Below are positions 17,562 through 26,230 of a stretch of 64,000 nt of DNA, piece by piece. Origin of the DNA: an uncultured Prevotellaceae bacterium (GTDB lineage: Bacteria > Bacteroidota > Bacteroidia > Bacteroidales > Bacteroidaceae); NCBI GenBank assembly GCA_902785945.1, contig CADAAR010000003.1:1-64000 (forward strand). The letters are read 5' to 3'. The position numbers and the translations under genes were made by a program. Numbering within the stretch: position 1 is the first letter of the stretch; each line of letters opens with the position of its first letter. The notes under the pieces are model-generated. The model saw only the letters and a list, made by a program, of their open reading frames with translations. It had not been told where the DNA came from and did not search any database.

Positions 17562-18734
17562 TTATATTGCTTTTTTAATTCTTTCTAATGCAGCTTCTAT
17601 TTTCTCTTCCTTGGCACAGAGAGAGATGCGGATGTATCTTTCACCGTTCGAGCCGAAGATAAAGCCAGGGGTAATGAAGACACGCGCCTCGTGGAGCACA
17701 CGCTCAGTAAGGTCTTCCACGTTCTTGATGTCAGCAGGAATCTTTCCCCAGAGGAACATGCCCACCTGGTTCTTGTCGTAGGTGCAACCCAAGACATCCA
17801 TAATCTTCTCTGCCCACTGACGGCGACGCTGATAAAGCTCAATGTTAAACTCGCGGTGCCACGACTCATCGTTCTTATAGGCCTCAGCAGCAGCCAGTTG
17901 GATACCACGGAAGGTACCACTCTCAATGTTCGACTGCACCTTCAGTATCCACTGTATGAACTGTGCGTTTGTGGCACACATGCCCACACGCCAGCCTGGC
18001 ATGTTGTGGCTCTTCGACATCGAGTTAAACTCTATGCAGCAGTCTTTGGCACCAGGCACCTGCAGAATGCTCAGGTGCTCCTCGCTCAGGATAAAACTGT
18101 AGGGGTTATCATTCACCACCACAATACCGTGCTCCTGGGCAAACTTCACCAGTCGCTCGTAGGTCTCCATACGAGCCCTGCCACCCGTTGGCATATTGGG
18201 ATAGTTGGTCCACATCAGCTTCACCTTCGAGAGGTCCATCTTCTCCAGCTCGTCGAAGTCAGGCTGCCAACCGTTATCCTCACGCAGGTCGTAGTTCACG
18301 ATCTTCGCACCCAAAATCTTCGACAGCGAGGTATAAGTGGGATAGCCAGGATTAGGCACCAGCACCTCGTCGCCAGGATTCACAAAGGCGAGCGTCACGT
18401 GCAGGATACCCTCCTTCGAACCAATCAAAGGCAGAATCTCCGTCTTGGCATCGAGACTCACGTTGTACCAACGCTGATAGAATCCTGCCATTGCCTCACG
18501 CAACTCGGGCGTACCCATCGTGGGCTGATAACCGTGGGCATTAGGCTGATGGGCCACCTCACACAGCTTTTCAATGGTCTGCTCCGATGGTGGCATATCA
18601 GGACTGCCTATGGCGAGGCTGATGATATCCTTGCCCTCAGCATTCAACTGCGCCACTTCCTTCAATTTCCTACTGAAATAATATTCACTGACAAGCGACA
18701 AGCGCTCAGCTGGTTCAATTGGTCTGTTTGCCAT
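17562..18734 (-). CDS. PLP-dependent class I/II aminotransferase of the aromatic operon
   Basis: A 390-residue fold-type I aminotransferase. The PLP lysine sits in NSMSKSHNMPGWRVGM, preceded by the Asn/Asp/Tyr cofactor contacts (VVNDNPYSF). Its place between pheA and the DAHP synthase/chorismate mutase gene suggests transamination of phenylpyruvate and 4-hydroxyphenylpyruvate, though the sequence alone could also fit alanine or LL-diaminopimelate aminotransferase relatives. The start overlaps the end of pheA by 20 bp, indicating translational coupling. Confidence 0.88.
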   Translation of the reverse strand: MANRPIEPAERLSLVSEYYFSRKLKEVAQLNAEGKDIISLAIGSPDMPPSEQTIEKLCEVAHQPNAHGYQPTMGTPELREAMAGFYQRWYNVSLDAKTEILPLIGSKEGILHVTLAFVNPGDEVLVPNPGYPTYTSLSKILGAKIVNYDLREDNGWQPDFDELEKMDLSKVKLMWTNYPNMPTGGRARMETYERLVKFAQEHGIVVVNDNPYSFILSEEHLSILQVPGAKDCCIEFNSMSKSHNMPGWRVGMCATNAQFIQWILKVQSNIESGTFRGIQLAAAEAYKNDESWHREFNIELYQRRRQWAEKIMDVLGCTYDKNQVGMFLWGKIPADIKNVEDLTERVLHEARVFITPGFIFGSNGERYIRISLCAKEEKIEAALERIKKAI

Positions 18735-19557
18735 CTTTATATTCTCCTAATATCTTTAAATCTTTCGTTAATGGAATAATCGCATCTATCGACTGACGGT
18801 AGCGCGTGAGGTCGTCGTACATCACATCGACATAGAACAGATACTCCCACTCCCTTCCTATAATCGGCAGCGACTGAATCTTCGTCAGGTTAATCTTATA
18901 GAACGAGAGAATAGCCAGCACATGACTCAGCGATCCCTCCTCGTGAGGCAGTGAAAAGACGATGCTCGACTTATTCGCCTCCATCAGGGGACGCAGCATA
19001 TCGGCCTTGTTGGGATTCGACACCACGAGGAAACGGGTAAAGTTGTGCTTGTTGTCCTCGATATGATCCTCGAGTACCTTCAGTCCATAGAGCTTTGCTG
19101 CCTCTGCATGACAGATAGCCGCCCAACCTTTCTTCTGTCCTTCAGCAATCATCTTTGCCGATCCTGCTGTATCCTCAGCCTCCACATTCTTCAGCTGCGG
19201 GTGCTGGGCCAGAAACTCCCTGCACTGCATCAGGGCCACAGGATGGGAATGCACCTCCGTTATCGAGTCCCAGTCATCCTCAGGCAGACAGCAGATGCTG
19301 TGTGTGATGTGCAGTTTGTGCTCACCCACGATGGTGGTACCCGAGTCGCGCAGCAGCTCATAGTTGTGCAGCAGCGAACCCGCGATGGTGTTCTCGATAG
19401 CCAGCATGCCGATGGCGGTAGGGTCCTGCTTGATGGTCTGAAACACCTGTTCGAAGGTAGAGCAGCAAATCAGCTGTATCTGTTCTCCCTCGAAGTACAG
19501 GTGTGCCGCGATATCGTGGAACGACCCGATCAGTCCTTGTATGGCAATCCTCTTCAT
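18715..19557 (-). CDS. pheA: Prephenate dehydratase
   Basis: A 280-residue monofunctional enzyme converting prephenate to phenylpyruvate. The catalytic domain (about 1-180) includes the family TRF motif in FTRFLVVS. A C-terminal ACT domain (about 190-275, EEGSLSHVLAILSFYKINLTKI) is the usual Phe-binding feedback module. It is the first structural gene of the aromatic operon and follows a leader of about 210 nt with an attenuator. Heptamer-type repeats fill the last 40 bases before the ATG. Confidence 0.94.
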   Translation of the reverse strand: MKRIAIQGLIGSFHDIAAHLYFEGEQIQLICCSTFEQVFQTIKQDPTAIGMLAIENTIAGSLLHNYELLRDSGTTIVGEHKLHITHSICCLPEDDWDSITEVHSHPVALMQCREFLAQHPQLKNVEAEDTAGSAKMIAEGQKKGWAAICHAEAAKLYGLKVLEDHIEDNKHNFTRFLVVSNPNKADMLRPLMEANKSSIVFSLPHEEGSLSHVLAILSFYKINLTKIQSLPIIGREWEYLFYVDVMYDDLTRYRQSIDAIIPLTKDLKILGEYKDGKQTN

Positions 19558-19558
19558 C

Positions 19559-19600
19559 TATATAATTTACAATTTGACAATTTACAATTTACTATTCACT
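19559..19600. repeat. Heptamer-type repeat before pheA
   Basis: On the minus strand the tract reads AGTGAATA, GTAAATT, GTAAATT, GTCAAATT, GTAAATT and ends next to the pheA ATG. It combines the AGTGAAT unit of the folD junctions with the TAAATTG unit found before ffh. Confidence 0.65.
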
Positions 19601-19605
19601 TAAAA

Positions 19606-19643
19606 ACAAGTCCCGCATTCACTTGTGTGAAGCGGGACCTTGT
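19606..19643 (-). terminator. Attenuator terminator hairpin in the pheA leader
   Basis: On the minus strand ACAAGGTCCCGCTTCAC (19643-19627) pairs with GTGAATGCGGGACTTGT (19622-19606) around a 4-nt loop, then TTTTT follows. The stem has about 16 pairs and two bulges. Its left arm contains TCCCGCTTCACA (19637-19626), which is perfectly complementary to TGTGAAGCGGGA (19694-19683) upstream in the leader, so an antiterminator can replace it. Confidence 0.85.
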
Positions 19644-19670
19644 ATTTTTTATCTTAAGTCATAAGTTGAA

Positions 19671-19748
19671 TTATACGCAACTTCCCGCTTCACAATTGCT
19701 TGCAAAGTAAAAGTAATAGCCGTAAAAGTATGCATTCAACATTGACAT
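19671..19748 (-). CDS. Aromatic-rich leader peptide of the pheA operon
   Basis: A 25-codon frame starts at the ATG at 19748 (or the ATG at 19742) and stops with TAA at 19671-19673. Codons 7-15 read YFYGYYFYF: five Tyr and three Phe in nine codons. The next codons (CEAG, 19694-19683) form the antiterminator arm. This is the arrangement of classical ribosome-mediated attenuation: stalling on Tyr/Phe codons frees the antiterminator arm, while completion to the stop covers it and lets the terminator form. It is too short for ordinary gene finders. Expression is not shown, but the codon composition and placement are unlikely by chance. Confidence 0.85.
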   Translation of the reverse strand: MSMLNAYFYGYYFYFASNCEAGSCV

Positions 19749-19775
19749 AATTCTCGTTTTTGTCGTTTTCGGCTG

Positions 19776-19807
19776 CAAAATTATCACTTTTCTGCGAAAC
19801 TAGCAAA
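19776..19807 (-). promoter_or_regulatory. Promoter of the pheA aromatic operon
   Basis: On the minus strand TTTG at 19807-19804 and TAATTTTG at 19783-19776 are separated by 20 bp. Transcription should begin near 19769, about 20 nt before the leader-peptide ATG and 210 nt before pheA. Confidence 0.75.
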
Positions 19808-19849
19808 TATTTTGCAAGAAAATTTTCGATTCCGCTTACTTTTTTTCTT

Positions 19850-20506
19850 CTAGCAATTCCACTGCTTGCGGATTTCGTCGCGATCCACCTCGTCAATCAG
19901 GATCTCTGCCAGCGCCGTAATCGCCTCAAAGGGAACCTGCCTGCGTGGATCGTCACTGTCTGACATGATAGCAGGCAGAAACTTGCCCATCTCACCCTTA
20001 TACACCTCACGCATCCTACTGCCTTTCCTGCCACTGTCTATCGAACAGGTGTAGGTCACGTTGGCCAATCGGTCACAGAGCTTCACAAACGGGGCATAGG
20101 GGGTCACGCGTATACCATTATAATACTTCTCCCCTGCCCGCTCACCACGCGTACGCCCTTTGTCGTTGGTCAGAGCATAAACAATCTCTGCTGCCATCAG
20201 CGCCTGCTCCTCCGTCATCCATTTCTTGGCCGTCCGCAACACATCGTTGTAAGTCTGACGGGCATCCTCGATACTGTCGTGGTAGTAAGCACCGAAGAAC
20301 AGAGGCACTACATCCTCCTCGCACACACACACCAAGTGACCATAACAGATCACGCCCTCCACCACCATATCCAGGTGGAAGCCATAAGGCAGGTCGTCGC
20401 CATAGATCTGATTCACACTCTGGTGCAACTCGTGGGCCGCAAGCCTGATTTGTTCTATCTGCTTGGCGTATTTCTCCCTAAACCCGTCAAATTCATGCTT
20501 TGTCAT
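19850..20506 (-). CDS. HD-domain phosphohydrolase-like protein
   Basis: A 218-residue protein resembling the HD region of RelA/SpoT-type or related metal-dependent phosphohydrolases. The motif YYHDSIEDARQTYNDV supplies the HD pair with a following Glu/Asp, and KLCDRLANVTY supplies a downstream conserved Asp. No synthetase, TGS or ACT domain is attached, so a small hydrolase is possible, but the substrate is unknown. It has its own upstream promoter and is separated from pheA by the attenuator region. Confidence 0.75.
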   Translation of the reverse strand: MTKHEFDGFREKYAKQIEQIRLAAHELHQSVNQIYGDDLPYGFHLDMVVEGVICYGHLVCVCEEDVVPLFFGAYYHDSIEDARQTYNDVLRTAKKWMTEEQALMAAEIVYALTNDKGRTRGERAGEKYYNGIRVTPYAPFVKLCDRLANVTYTCSIDSGRKGSRMREVYKGEMGKFLPAIMSDSDDPRRQVPFEAITALAEILIDEVDRDEIRKQWNC

Positions 20507-20531
20507 AAGCGGTTGATTCTTATTTCGGCTG

Positions 20532-20539
20532 CAAATTTA
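20532..20539 (-). promoter_or_regulatory. -7 element of the HD-protein gene
   Basis: TAAATTTG reads on the minus strand from 20539 to 20532, about 26 bp upstream of the ATG. No clear TTTG lies at the -33 position. Confidence 0.5.
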
Positions 20540-20583
20540 CAAAAATAATATGAATTATACATTATAAATTCTTAATTATTTTG

Positions 20584-20591
20584 TAACTTTG
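20584..20591 (+). promoter_or_regulatory. -7 element of the SDR gene
   Basis: TAACTTTG at 20584-20591 lies 34 bp before the ATG at 20626, in the divergent 120-bp region shared with the HD-protein gene. The -33 element is weak. Confidence 0.55.
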
Positions 20592-20625
20592 CACCCACAA
20601 AGCAATTATGATACAACATTAAAAT

Positions 20626-21381
20626 ATGAACAAGACTGTATTTATCACAGGCGCCACGAGCGGCATCGGCCTCGGCTGCGCCCAGAAATTCGCCGATAAT
20701 GGCGACCGCCTCATCCTGAATGGCCGTAATGTTAAGAAGCTGGAAGCCATCCGTCAGCAACTCGAAGCCAAGGGCGCCCAGGTGCTCATCCTGCCCTTCG
20801 ACGTAAGAGACCGTGAAGCAGCCCGCAAGGCCATCGAGCGTCTGCCCGAGGAATGGCAGCCCATCGACGTGCTCGTCAATAATGCAGGCCTCGCCCTGGG
20901 ACTCGAACCCGAATACGAGGGCGACCTCGACGACTGGGAGACCATGATCGACACCAATATCAAGGGTCTGCTCACCATGACACGCCTCATCGTACCCCAG
21001 ATGATTGCGCGCAACAGCGGACACATTATTAATATAGGGAGCGTGGCGGGCGATGCTGCCTACGCAGGGGGTAATGTCTACTGTGCCACAAAGGCTGCTG
21101 TAAAAGCCCTCTCCGACGGTCTCCGCATCGACGTGGCCGATACCGCTGTCCGCGTCACCAACCTCAAGCCCGGCCTCGTAGAGACCAACTTCAGCAACAT
21201 CCGCTTCCATGGCGACACCCAGCGCGCAGCCAAACTCTATCAGGGCATCAAGCCCCTCACGGGCGACGACATCGCCGATGTGGCCGTCTTCGCAGCCAAT
21301 GCCCCAGCCCACGTGCAGATAGCCGAGGTGCTCATTCTGGCCACTCATCAGGCCAGTGGCAGTGTCATCGTACGCAAATAA
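20626..21381 (+). CDS. YdfG-like short-chain dehydrogenase/reductase
   Basis: A 251-residue classical SDR. Cofactor motif TGATSGIG at about 8-15, NNAG near 85, catalytic Ser in NIGSVAGD and YCATK with catalytic Tyr and Lys are all present. It is most like the YdfG/serine 3-dehydrogenase group that oxidises 3-hydroxy acids with NADP. The substrate is unproven. It stands alone with its own promoter, 105 bp before a PorT-like gene that has a separate promoter. Confidence 0.88.
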   Translation: MNKTVFITGATSGIGLGCAQKFADNGDRLILNGRNVKKLEAIRQQLEAKGAQVLILPFDVRDREAARKAIERLPEEWQPIDVLVNNAGLALGLEPEYEGDLDDWETMIDTNIKGLLTMTRLIVPQMIARNSGHIINIGSVAGDAAYAGGNVYCATKAAVKALSDGLRIDVADTAVRVTNLKPGLVETNFSNIRFHGDTQRAAKLYQGIKPLTGDDIADVAVFAANAPAHVQIAEVLILATHQASGSVIVRK

Positions 21382-21409
21382 CCGACGAAAAAGATAAAAA
21401 ATATTAAAA

Positions 21410-21444
21410 TTGGCACTATATCATCGAAATTATTCTTATCTTTG
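21410..21444 (+). promoter_or_regulatory. Promoter of the first PorT-like gene
   Basis: TATCTTTG at 21437-21444 is preceded after about 23 bp by TTGG at 21410-21413. The leader to the ATG at 21487 is about 35 nt. Confidence 0.6.
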
Positions 21445-21486
21445 CAGCAGAATTTAACAAACGTTTGTATTTAAAGAAACTAAATT

Positions 21487-22086
21487 ATGAAGAAATTAAT
21501 GATGATTGCTGCCCTGATGGTAGCTACATTGACCGCCAGCGCACAGGGCCCGTTCATCAAACCCATGGCGGGTGGAACCTTAACAACATTCACAGGCACC
21601 GATGTCGATGATCTCAAGATGAGGTTCGGTTTCGTTGGTGGTGTCGAGCTGGGTTATCAGTTTGGCAAGCATTTCGCACTCACAGGCGGTGCCCTCTACA
21701 CCATGCAGGGAGCCAGAGTCAGCAACGATTACACTAAGTATAACATCAATTTCGACTATATCAACGTGCCCATCATGGCCGCCTTCTACCCCGTCGAGGG
21801 CTTTGGCATCAAGGCTGGTGCCCAGTTCGGTTTCCTGACAAGGGCCAAGTGGGGCGATAACGACTTCAAGGATTACGTCAAGAAGACCGACTTCTCCATC
21901 CCCGTGGGTCTGTCATACGAGTTCGAAGAGACCTCCATCGACCTCCGTTACAACATCGGTCTTTCAAACATCCTGAAAGAGCGGGTCGAGGGCGACCGCA
22001 GCAGATTCTATGGTGCCAACATCGATGGCGAAATCAAGAACTGCGTGCTCATGCTCACCATCGGCTACAAGATCGCCTTGTATTAA
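21487..22086 (+). CDS. PorT-family outer-membrane beta-barrel protein (paralog A)
   Basis: A 199-residue secreted protein with a signal peptide ending TASAQ near residue 20 and alternating hydrophobic strands ending in an aromatic residue (IGYKIALY). It matches the small outer-membrane barrels of the PorT type common in Bacteroidetes; the cargo is unknown. Its first 41 bases differ by only one base from those of paralog B at 45768, and the protein is similar along its length. It ends 101 bp from the polyene cluster, tail to tail. Confidence 0.85.
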   Translation: MKKLMMIAALMVATLTASAQGPFIKPMAGGTLTTFTGTDVDDLKMRFGFVGGVELGYQFGKHFALTGGALYTMQGARVSNDYTKYNINFDYINVPIMAAFYPVEGFGIKAGAQFGFLTRAKWGDNDFKDYVKKTDFSIPVGLSYEFEETSIDLRYNIGLSNILKERVEGDRSRFYGANIDGEIKNCVLMLTIGYKIALY

Positions 22087-22101
22087 GCGATACTCCCCAT
22101 A

Positions 22102-22134
22102 ACAAAGCCCCATCCACACCGGACGGGGCTTTGT
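22102..22134 (+). terminator. Terminator after PorT-like paralog A
   Basis: ACAAAGCCCC at 22102-22111 pairs perfectly with GGGGCTTTGT at 22125-22134, followed by CATTTT. It separates the plus-strand barrel gene from the end of the minus-strand biosynthetic operon. Confidence 0.8.
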
Positions 22135-22187
22135 CATTTTACCTGCAGTCGAAGAGAATCTTCCTGCGATTACATACAATCGAAGCA

Positions 22188-23531
22188 CTATGTGTTACCT
22201 GAATGGTCAGGATCAATATAATACTTTCTATTGATCTTGCCATTAAAGGTGCGCTCTACCTTGTCGATGGTGCTATATAAAAGAGGTACCTTGTAAGTTT
22301 CCAACTTCGATTTCAGAAAGAGTGCCAAGGCCTTTCGATTGAGCTCCTTGCCTTCTTTCATAACGACCAACAACTTCAACGCTTTGCCAGTAATGATGTG
22401 ATCAACAGGTATGCAAACACAATCCTTCACGTCGGGGAAAGCAAGGGCAGCGTCTTCTACTTCAGTGGGAGCCACCTTAAAGCCACCGACATTGATGACA
22501 TCGTCTTCGCGACCCATGAGGTGCAACATGCCCTCAGCGTCAAGCCGCCCGATATCTGACGTATAGATGACCCCGTCTTTTAAGACAGAGGCCGTTCTTT
22601 CCGGATCGCCGACATAGCCCGTCATAATGGTCTTGCCTTTACAAGCTATCAGGCCTTTGTCGGTGATGATAATCTGGGAATTCTTCATCGGTTTGCCTAA
22701 GCACCCTACTTCACACTTCCCGTCGTTATAATTATAAGTACTGATAATGCCTGTCTCGGTTGATGCATAAGTGTTGTATAGGCGCGTATGGGGCAGTATC
22801 CTGCATAAAGCCTTCATGTCAGATTGCGAAATAGCAGCCGCACCTGTCTCGATAAAATCCAGCTTTTGGGATAGTGAGGCCAAGCGTTTTTCAGCGAACT
22901 GAATGAGAATACGTATGCTGGCAGGAACCAGGAATGTGGCCATCTTGGGTGCAGGATAATCGAATGCCTCAAAGAATTTATTCAGGTCTTTCATTCCATC
23001 GACAATGATGACAGTTGCCCCAAGCATCATCGTAGGATAGATCTTAGACAGGCTTCCGATATGATTCAAGGGGCCGTTAACGACAAACGCCAGCTCATGT
23101 GAGAAGCCCTGCCCATCAATCAGGTTCTCGGCATCTGCTAGAATCGTCTGATGACTGATAATCACGCCTTTCGACTTACCCGTTGTGCCCGTGGTGTACA
23201 AGATGTCGGCAGAGCCCTCCGGAACGGAATGAGAACATAATTCGCTGGCTATCTTCTGGAAGGAAGCATCAGGCATATCTTTTTCTAAAGGCGCAACCAC
23301 ACAACCAACGAGATGAAACGCAAAGTAATCGACCAGATAGGCCACAGAAGCCATCGCTCTCAAACATACAATCTGCCCTTCATGATAGCCGGCTTCTTTG
23401 AGTTCCACCACCCTCCTGCAGATTCTTTCCTGCAGGCCCTGATAGGTCAGCATGTCCTGATCGCAGACCACAGCCATCCTGTCGGGATACATAGCTGCGT
23501 TTTGCTCTATATAGCGCTCTATGGTTTTCAT
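22188..23531 (-). CDS. AMP-dependent acyl/aryl acid ligase of the polyene cluster
   Basis: A 447-residue ANL-family adenylating enzyme, short for an acyl-CoA synthetase and like the ApeH-type ligases of aryl-polyene clusters. The P-loop is YTTGTTGKSKGVIISH; the hinge is GREDDVINVGGFKVAP. It likely activates the aryl starter acid and loads it on the ACP encoded immediately before it (2-bp gap). It is the last gene of the 23-gene operon. The exact acid (4-hydroxybenzoate, cinnamate or another) cannot be read from the sequence. Confidence 0.85.
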   Translation of the reverse strand: MKTIERYIEQNAAMYPDRMAVVCDQDMLTYQGLQERICRRVVELKEAGYHEGQIVCLRAMASVAYLVDYFAFHLVGCVVAPLEKDMPDASFQKIASELCSHSVPEGSADILYTTGTTGKSKGVIISHQTILADAENLIDGQGFSHELAFVVNGPLNHIGSLSKIYPTMMLGATVIIVDGMKDLNKFFEAFDYPAPKMATFLVPASIRILIQFAEKRLASLSQKLDFIETGAAAISQSDMKALCRILPHTRLYNTYASTETGIISTYNYNDGKCEVGCLGKPMKNSQIIITDKGLIACKGKTIMTGYVGDPERTASVLKDGVIYTSDIGRLDAEGMLHLMGREDDVINVGGFKVAPTEVEDAALAFPDVKDCVCIPVDHIITGKALKLLVVMKEGKELNRKALALFLKSKLETYKVPLLYSTIDKVERTFNGKINRKYYIDPDHSGNT

Positions 23532-23532
23532 A

Positions 23533-23757
23533 TCATTTCTCTGCCAGTTTTCGCTCTACAAGAGCAACAATACTATCCAGTGTCTTTAGATTCTTAGGCG
23601 TGGCATCAGTCGCCTCTAATTCTATGCCAAACTCATCTGATAACATCATAAGAATTGTTGTGACTCCGAGAGAATCGAGTTCGCTGAACAGGAAATCGGA
23701 GTCGAAATCAATAAGAGGAAGCGCTTCCTCTAAAAGCATTCTTATTTTTTCCTTCAT
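23533..23757 (-). CDS. Acyl carrier protein 1 of the polyene cluster
   Basis: A 74-residue ACP with the phosphopantetheine site Ser29 in FSELDSLGVTT. Acidic helices and length fit a type II carrier. It differs from the two other ACPs of the cluster in having an extended acidic region before the DSL motif. Its position next to the adenylating ligase suggests it carries the aryl starter; that is inference. Confidence 0.85.
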   Translation of the reverse strand: MKEKIRMLLEEALPLIDFDSDFLFSELDSLGVTTILMMLSDEFGIELEATDATPKNLKTLDSIVALVERKLAEK

Positions 23758-23760
23758 ATC

Positions 23761-26220
23761 TTAAGCTATTTGAATGATCGTGGTAAAATTTGTGGGGTCA
23801 AGTTGTATTTGGGCGATATCACCTTCTATAACCGTCAGATTAGGCGCCCGCTTCTCTGCTACATATCTGGCTACGGTTGTTTTATCGACATCGCTGTCTA
23901 TTCCAATAAACCGTATCTGGGGGTTCTGGAGGGCCAAAAGGAAAGAGAGCTCTCCCCAACCATTATTAATGATATAAACGGTATCTGTATCGGAGTTGAT
24001 CATCTCGTTGATTCTCTGGGAAACACCATCTTTACGATACTTCCGCAGATGCTTATTGACAGCAGATGATATTTCAACACCTTTATACCGATAACAGTCA
24101 GACACGAAACTGACATCATATTTGCTATTTCTCCTGAAGACGTTTTTCAGCGTTATAGGACGCAAGCGTTCCTGTCCCTTTGAGAATACCAGCCATCGGA
24201 AGATTAACGGTGGGAACAGATAGGCCATCAGCACCACGGAGAACATGCCAATGATAGTCACTTCGGCTAAAGAGTGAAGAGCCGGGTGTTGGGCAACAAT
24301 CAGCGCACCAATACCGATAAACATGATCAGCGCTGAGATGATGATGCTATGCTTATAAGAACCAAGCATCTTACGACGATAGGCGTATTCGTACTGACAG
24401 CCCTCGGTCATAAAGATGGTATAGTCATCGCCTTGTCCGAAAATAAAGGTTGCCAAGATGATGTTGACCACATTAAACTTTAAACCGAACAGCGCCATGA
24501 TGCCCAATATCCATACCCAGCTGATGGCCATAGGCAGGAAAGACAATAAAGCCAGTTCTATACTACCTAATGAGAACCAAAGGAAAAAGAACACGATGAC
24601 ACCACACGCCCAGCCGATATAGTTGAAGTTGTCTGAGAGGTTATTTACAATGGTCGACGTGATTGACAAACCATCGTCTGACGGTGCAGAGGAAATGAGT
24701 TCGTAGAACGCATCGAAAGAATCGTCGGCAAAACCCTCCTGGCGACCAATCTCCCTTAAACGCTGACAGATTTCAGTGCCCTTACTCTGGCGCCAATCAT
24801 TCCATTCGCTCAGGTCGGACACCTGAGACTGGTTATTTGCAAACTGCCCCAAATACTTTAAATCATTCTTCTGTTCAGCAGTCATGTAATTGATGTTGCG
24901 CAGATCCGCATCGAAAGTAGTCTGCAAACTGAAGTAACCTAACACAATTGTCAGCACCACAACAGCCCATACGATCCATTGCTTATTCTCCAACTGAACC
25001 TCTCCCACCCTACCTAGGAAATCGTGCGCAGACGTTGCCGTACGATTCACCATATGCGGCAACCACAAGAGCACGAAAAGAATGGTGCCTATCAGCAAAA
25101 AGGCGCTGAAGAAGCCCAAATCGCGTAATGCCACAGATTCTAATGGCACCAGACACAGGAAAGCACCCACTGTGGTAATATTACCCACCACCAGAGGCAT
25201 GACGATCTCTTTTAATGCCGACCGGATGTCAGCAGCATGAGGCAGATGGGCAATCAAATGAAGAGGATAGTTGACAGCAATGCCCAGAATGACCGAAGAA
25301 ATACCGATTACGATAATGGACACATCGTTGTGGACCAAAGTGAGACAGCCCATGGCAAAGAGCCAGCCCCAGCCGATACTGAGGGTAATGAGCAGTAAGT
25401 TGCGGACATTACGGAAGGCCAGCCAAAGAAGAATCAGAATCAGAATGACAGCTATGGATATCGAGATCATACTGTCTTGCTTTATTTGCTGGGCATTACC
25501 GACTGCAATCACCGGGCCACCCGTGAGATGAACCGTTACACCAGGGTATTCACGACTAACGCTATGGCACACCTTCTGCAACCTATCCACCAGCTTTGCA
25601 TTATTCTCCGTTTCGCTTGCGCCATAGGGCGAATCGATAAGCAGTAATGTCTGACCGACACTTCCATCAGGCCTCAGCTGTTCTATAACGGGCAGAAACA
25701 AATTGAGCGGATCGTGTTGGATTTGCAGCGTCATCATACCAGCCGTGGGCAGCATCAACAACTGCTTGTCGTTTTCTAACTGACGGGCTATGAAATCAGG
25801 CTCTGCCATCAAGCTGTCGATACGGGCATAATCGTCTTTTGTCAGCATGTAAGGTATGCGGGCATACATGGCATTCAACGCCTCCTGCATCACGTCAGGA
25901 TCGTCGTTTGTCATATAGTCGACCACCTGTGCGGTATCTTCACGCTCTAATGCCTCACAGAAGAGATCCACAGCAGCCTGACAGGTGCTATCCGGCGTCT
26001 GGAAAATGGCATAGATACGACGGGCACTCGACGTGTTCTGATAATCCTGGAAGGCCTGCTGCTGTTCACCGTCAAGAGGAAGGAAATCGGAGATGTCTTC
26101 CTTATATGACTGACTGGAGAGCAACAAGCCCAATAAGGCTGTCAGCACCACCAGCGACGTCCAACATAGCAGTTTATGCGCCTTTAACGAATCGAATACC
26201 TGTAGTATCAGTTTTGTCAT
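23761..26220 (-). CDS. MMPL/RND-type exporter with a methyltransferase-like C-terminal domain
   Basis: An 819-residue membrane protein with two MMPL halves: membrane segment 1 near 18-35, a periplasmic loop (about 40-240), five or six membrane helices (245-390), a second loop (420-540) and a second helix bundle (545-680). The family exports lipids, and in aryl-polyene clusters such a pump is expected to move the product off the inner membrane. The last about 125 residues are soluble and Rossmann-like (VYIINNGWGELSFLLAL, FIGIDSD), resembling a SAM-methyltransferase fold. The fusion of that domain to the pump is unusual. Confidence 0.85.
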   Translation of the reverse strand: MTKLILQVFDSLKAHKLLCWTSLVVLTALLGLLLSSQSYKEDISDFLPLDGEQQQAFQDYQNTSSARRIYAIFQTPDSTCQAAVDLFCEALEREDTAQVVDYMTNDDPDVMQEALNAMYARIPYMLTKDDYARIDSLMAEPDFIARQLENDKQLLMLPTAGMMTLQIQHDPLNLFLPVIEQLRPDGSVGQTLLLIDSPYGASETENNAKLVDRLQKVCHSVSREYPGVTVHLTGGPVIAVGNAQQIKQDSMISISIAVILILILLWLAFRNVRNLLLITLSIGWGWLFAMGCLTLVHNDVSIIVIGISSVILGIAVNYPLHLIAHLPHAADIRSALKEIVMPLVVGNITTVGAFLCLVPLESVALRDLGFFSAFLLIGTILFVLLWLPHMVNRTATSAHDFLGRVGEVQLENKQWIVWAVVVLTIVLGYFSLQTTFDADLRNINYMTAEQKNDLKYLGQFANNQSQVSDLSEWNDWRQSKGTEICQRLREIGRQEGFADDSFDAFYELISSAPSDDGLSITSTIVNNLSDNFNYIGWACGVIVFFFLWFSLGSIELALLSFLPMAISWVWILGIMALFGLKFNVVNIILATFIFGQGDDYTIFMTEGCQYEYAYRRKMLGSYKHSIIISALIMFIGIGALIVAQHPALHSLAEVTIIGMFSVVLMAYLFPPLIFRWLVFSKGQERLRPITLKNVFRRNSKYDVSFVSDCYRYKGVEISSAVNKHLRKYRKDGVSQRINEMINSDTDTVYIINNGWGELSFLLALQNPQIRFIGIDSDVDKTTVARYVAEKRAPNLTVIEGDIAQIQLDPTNFTTIIQIA

Positions 26221-26230
26221 TCTCTTAACC

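Noticed and set aside
19690-19896. A 68-codon minus-strand frame overlapping the pheA leader
   Set aside because: It starts upstream of the predicted promoter within the HD-protein gene end and reads the leader in a different frame from the Tyr/Phe codons.
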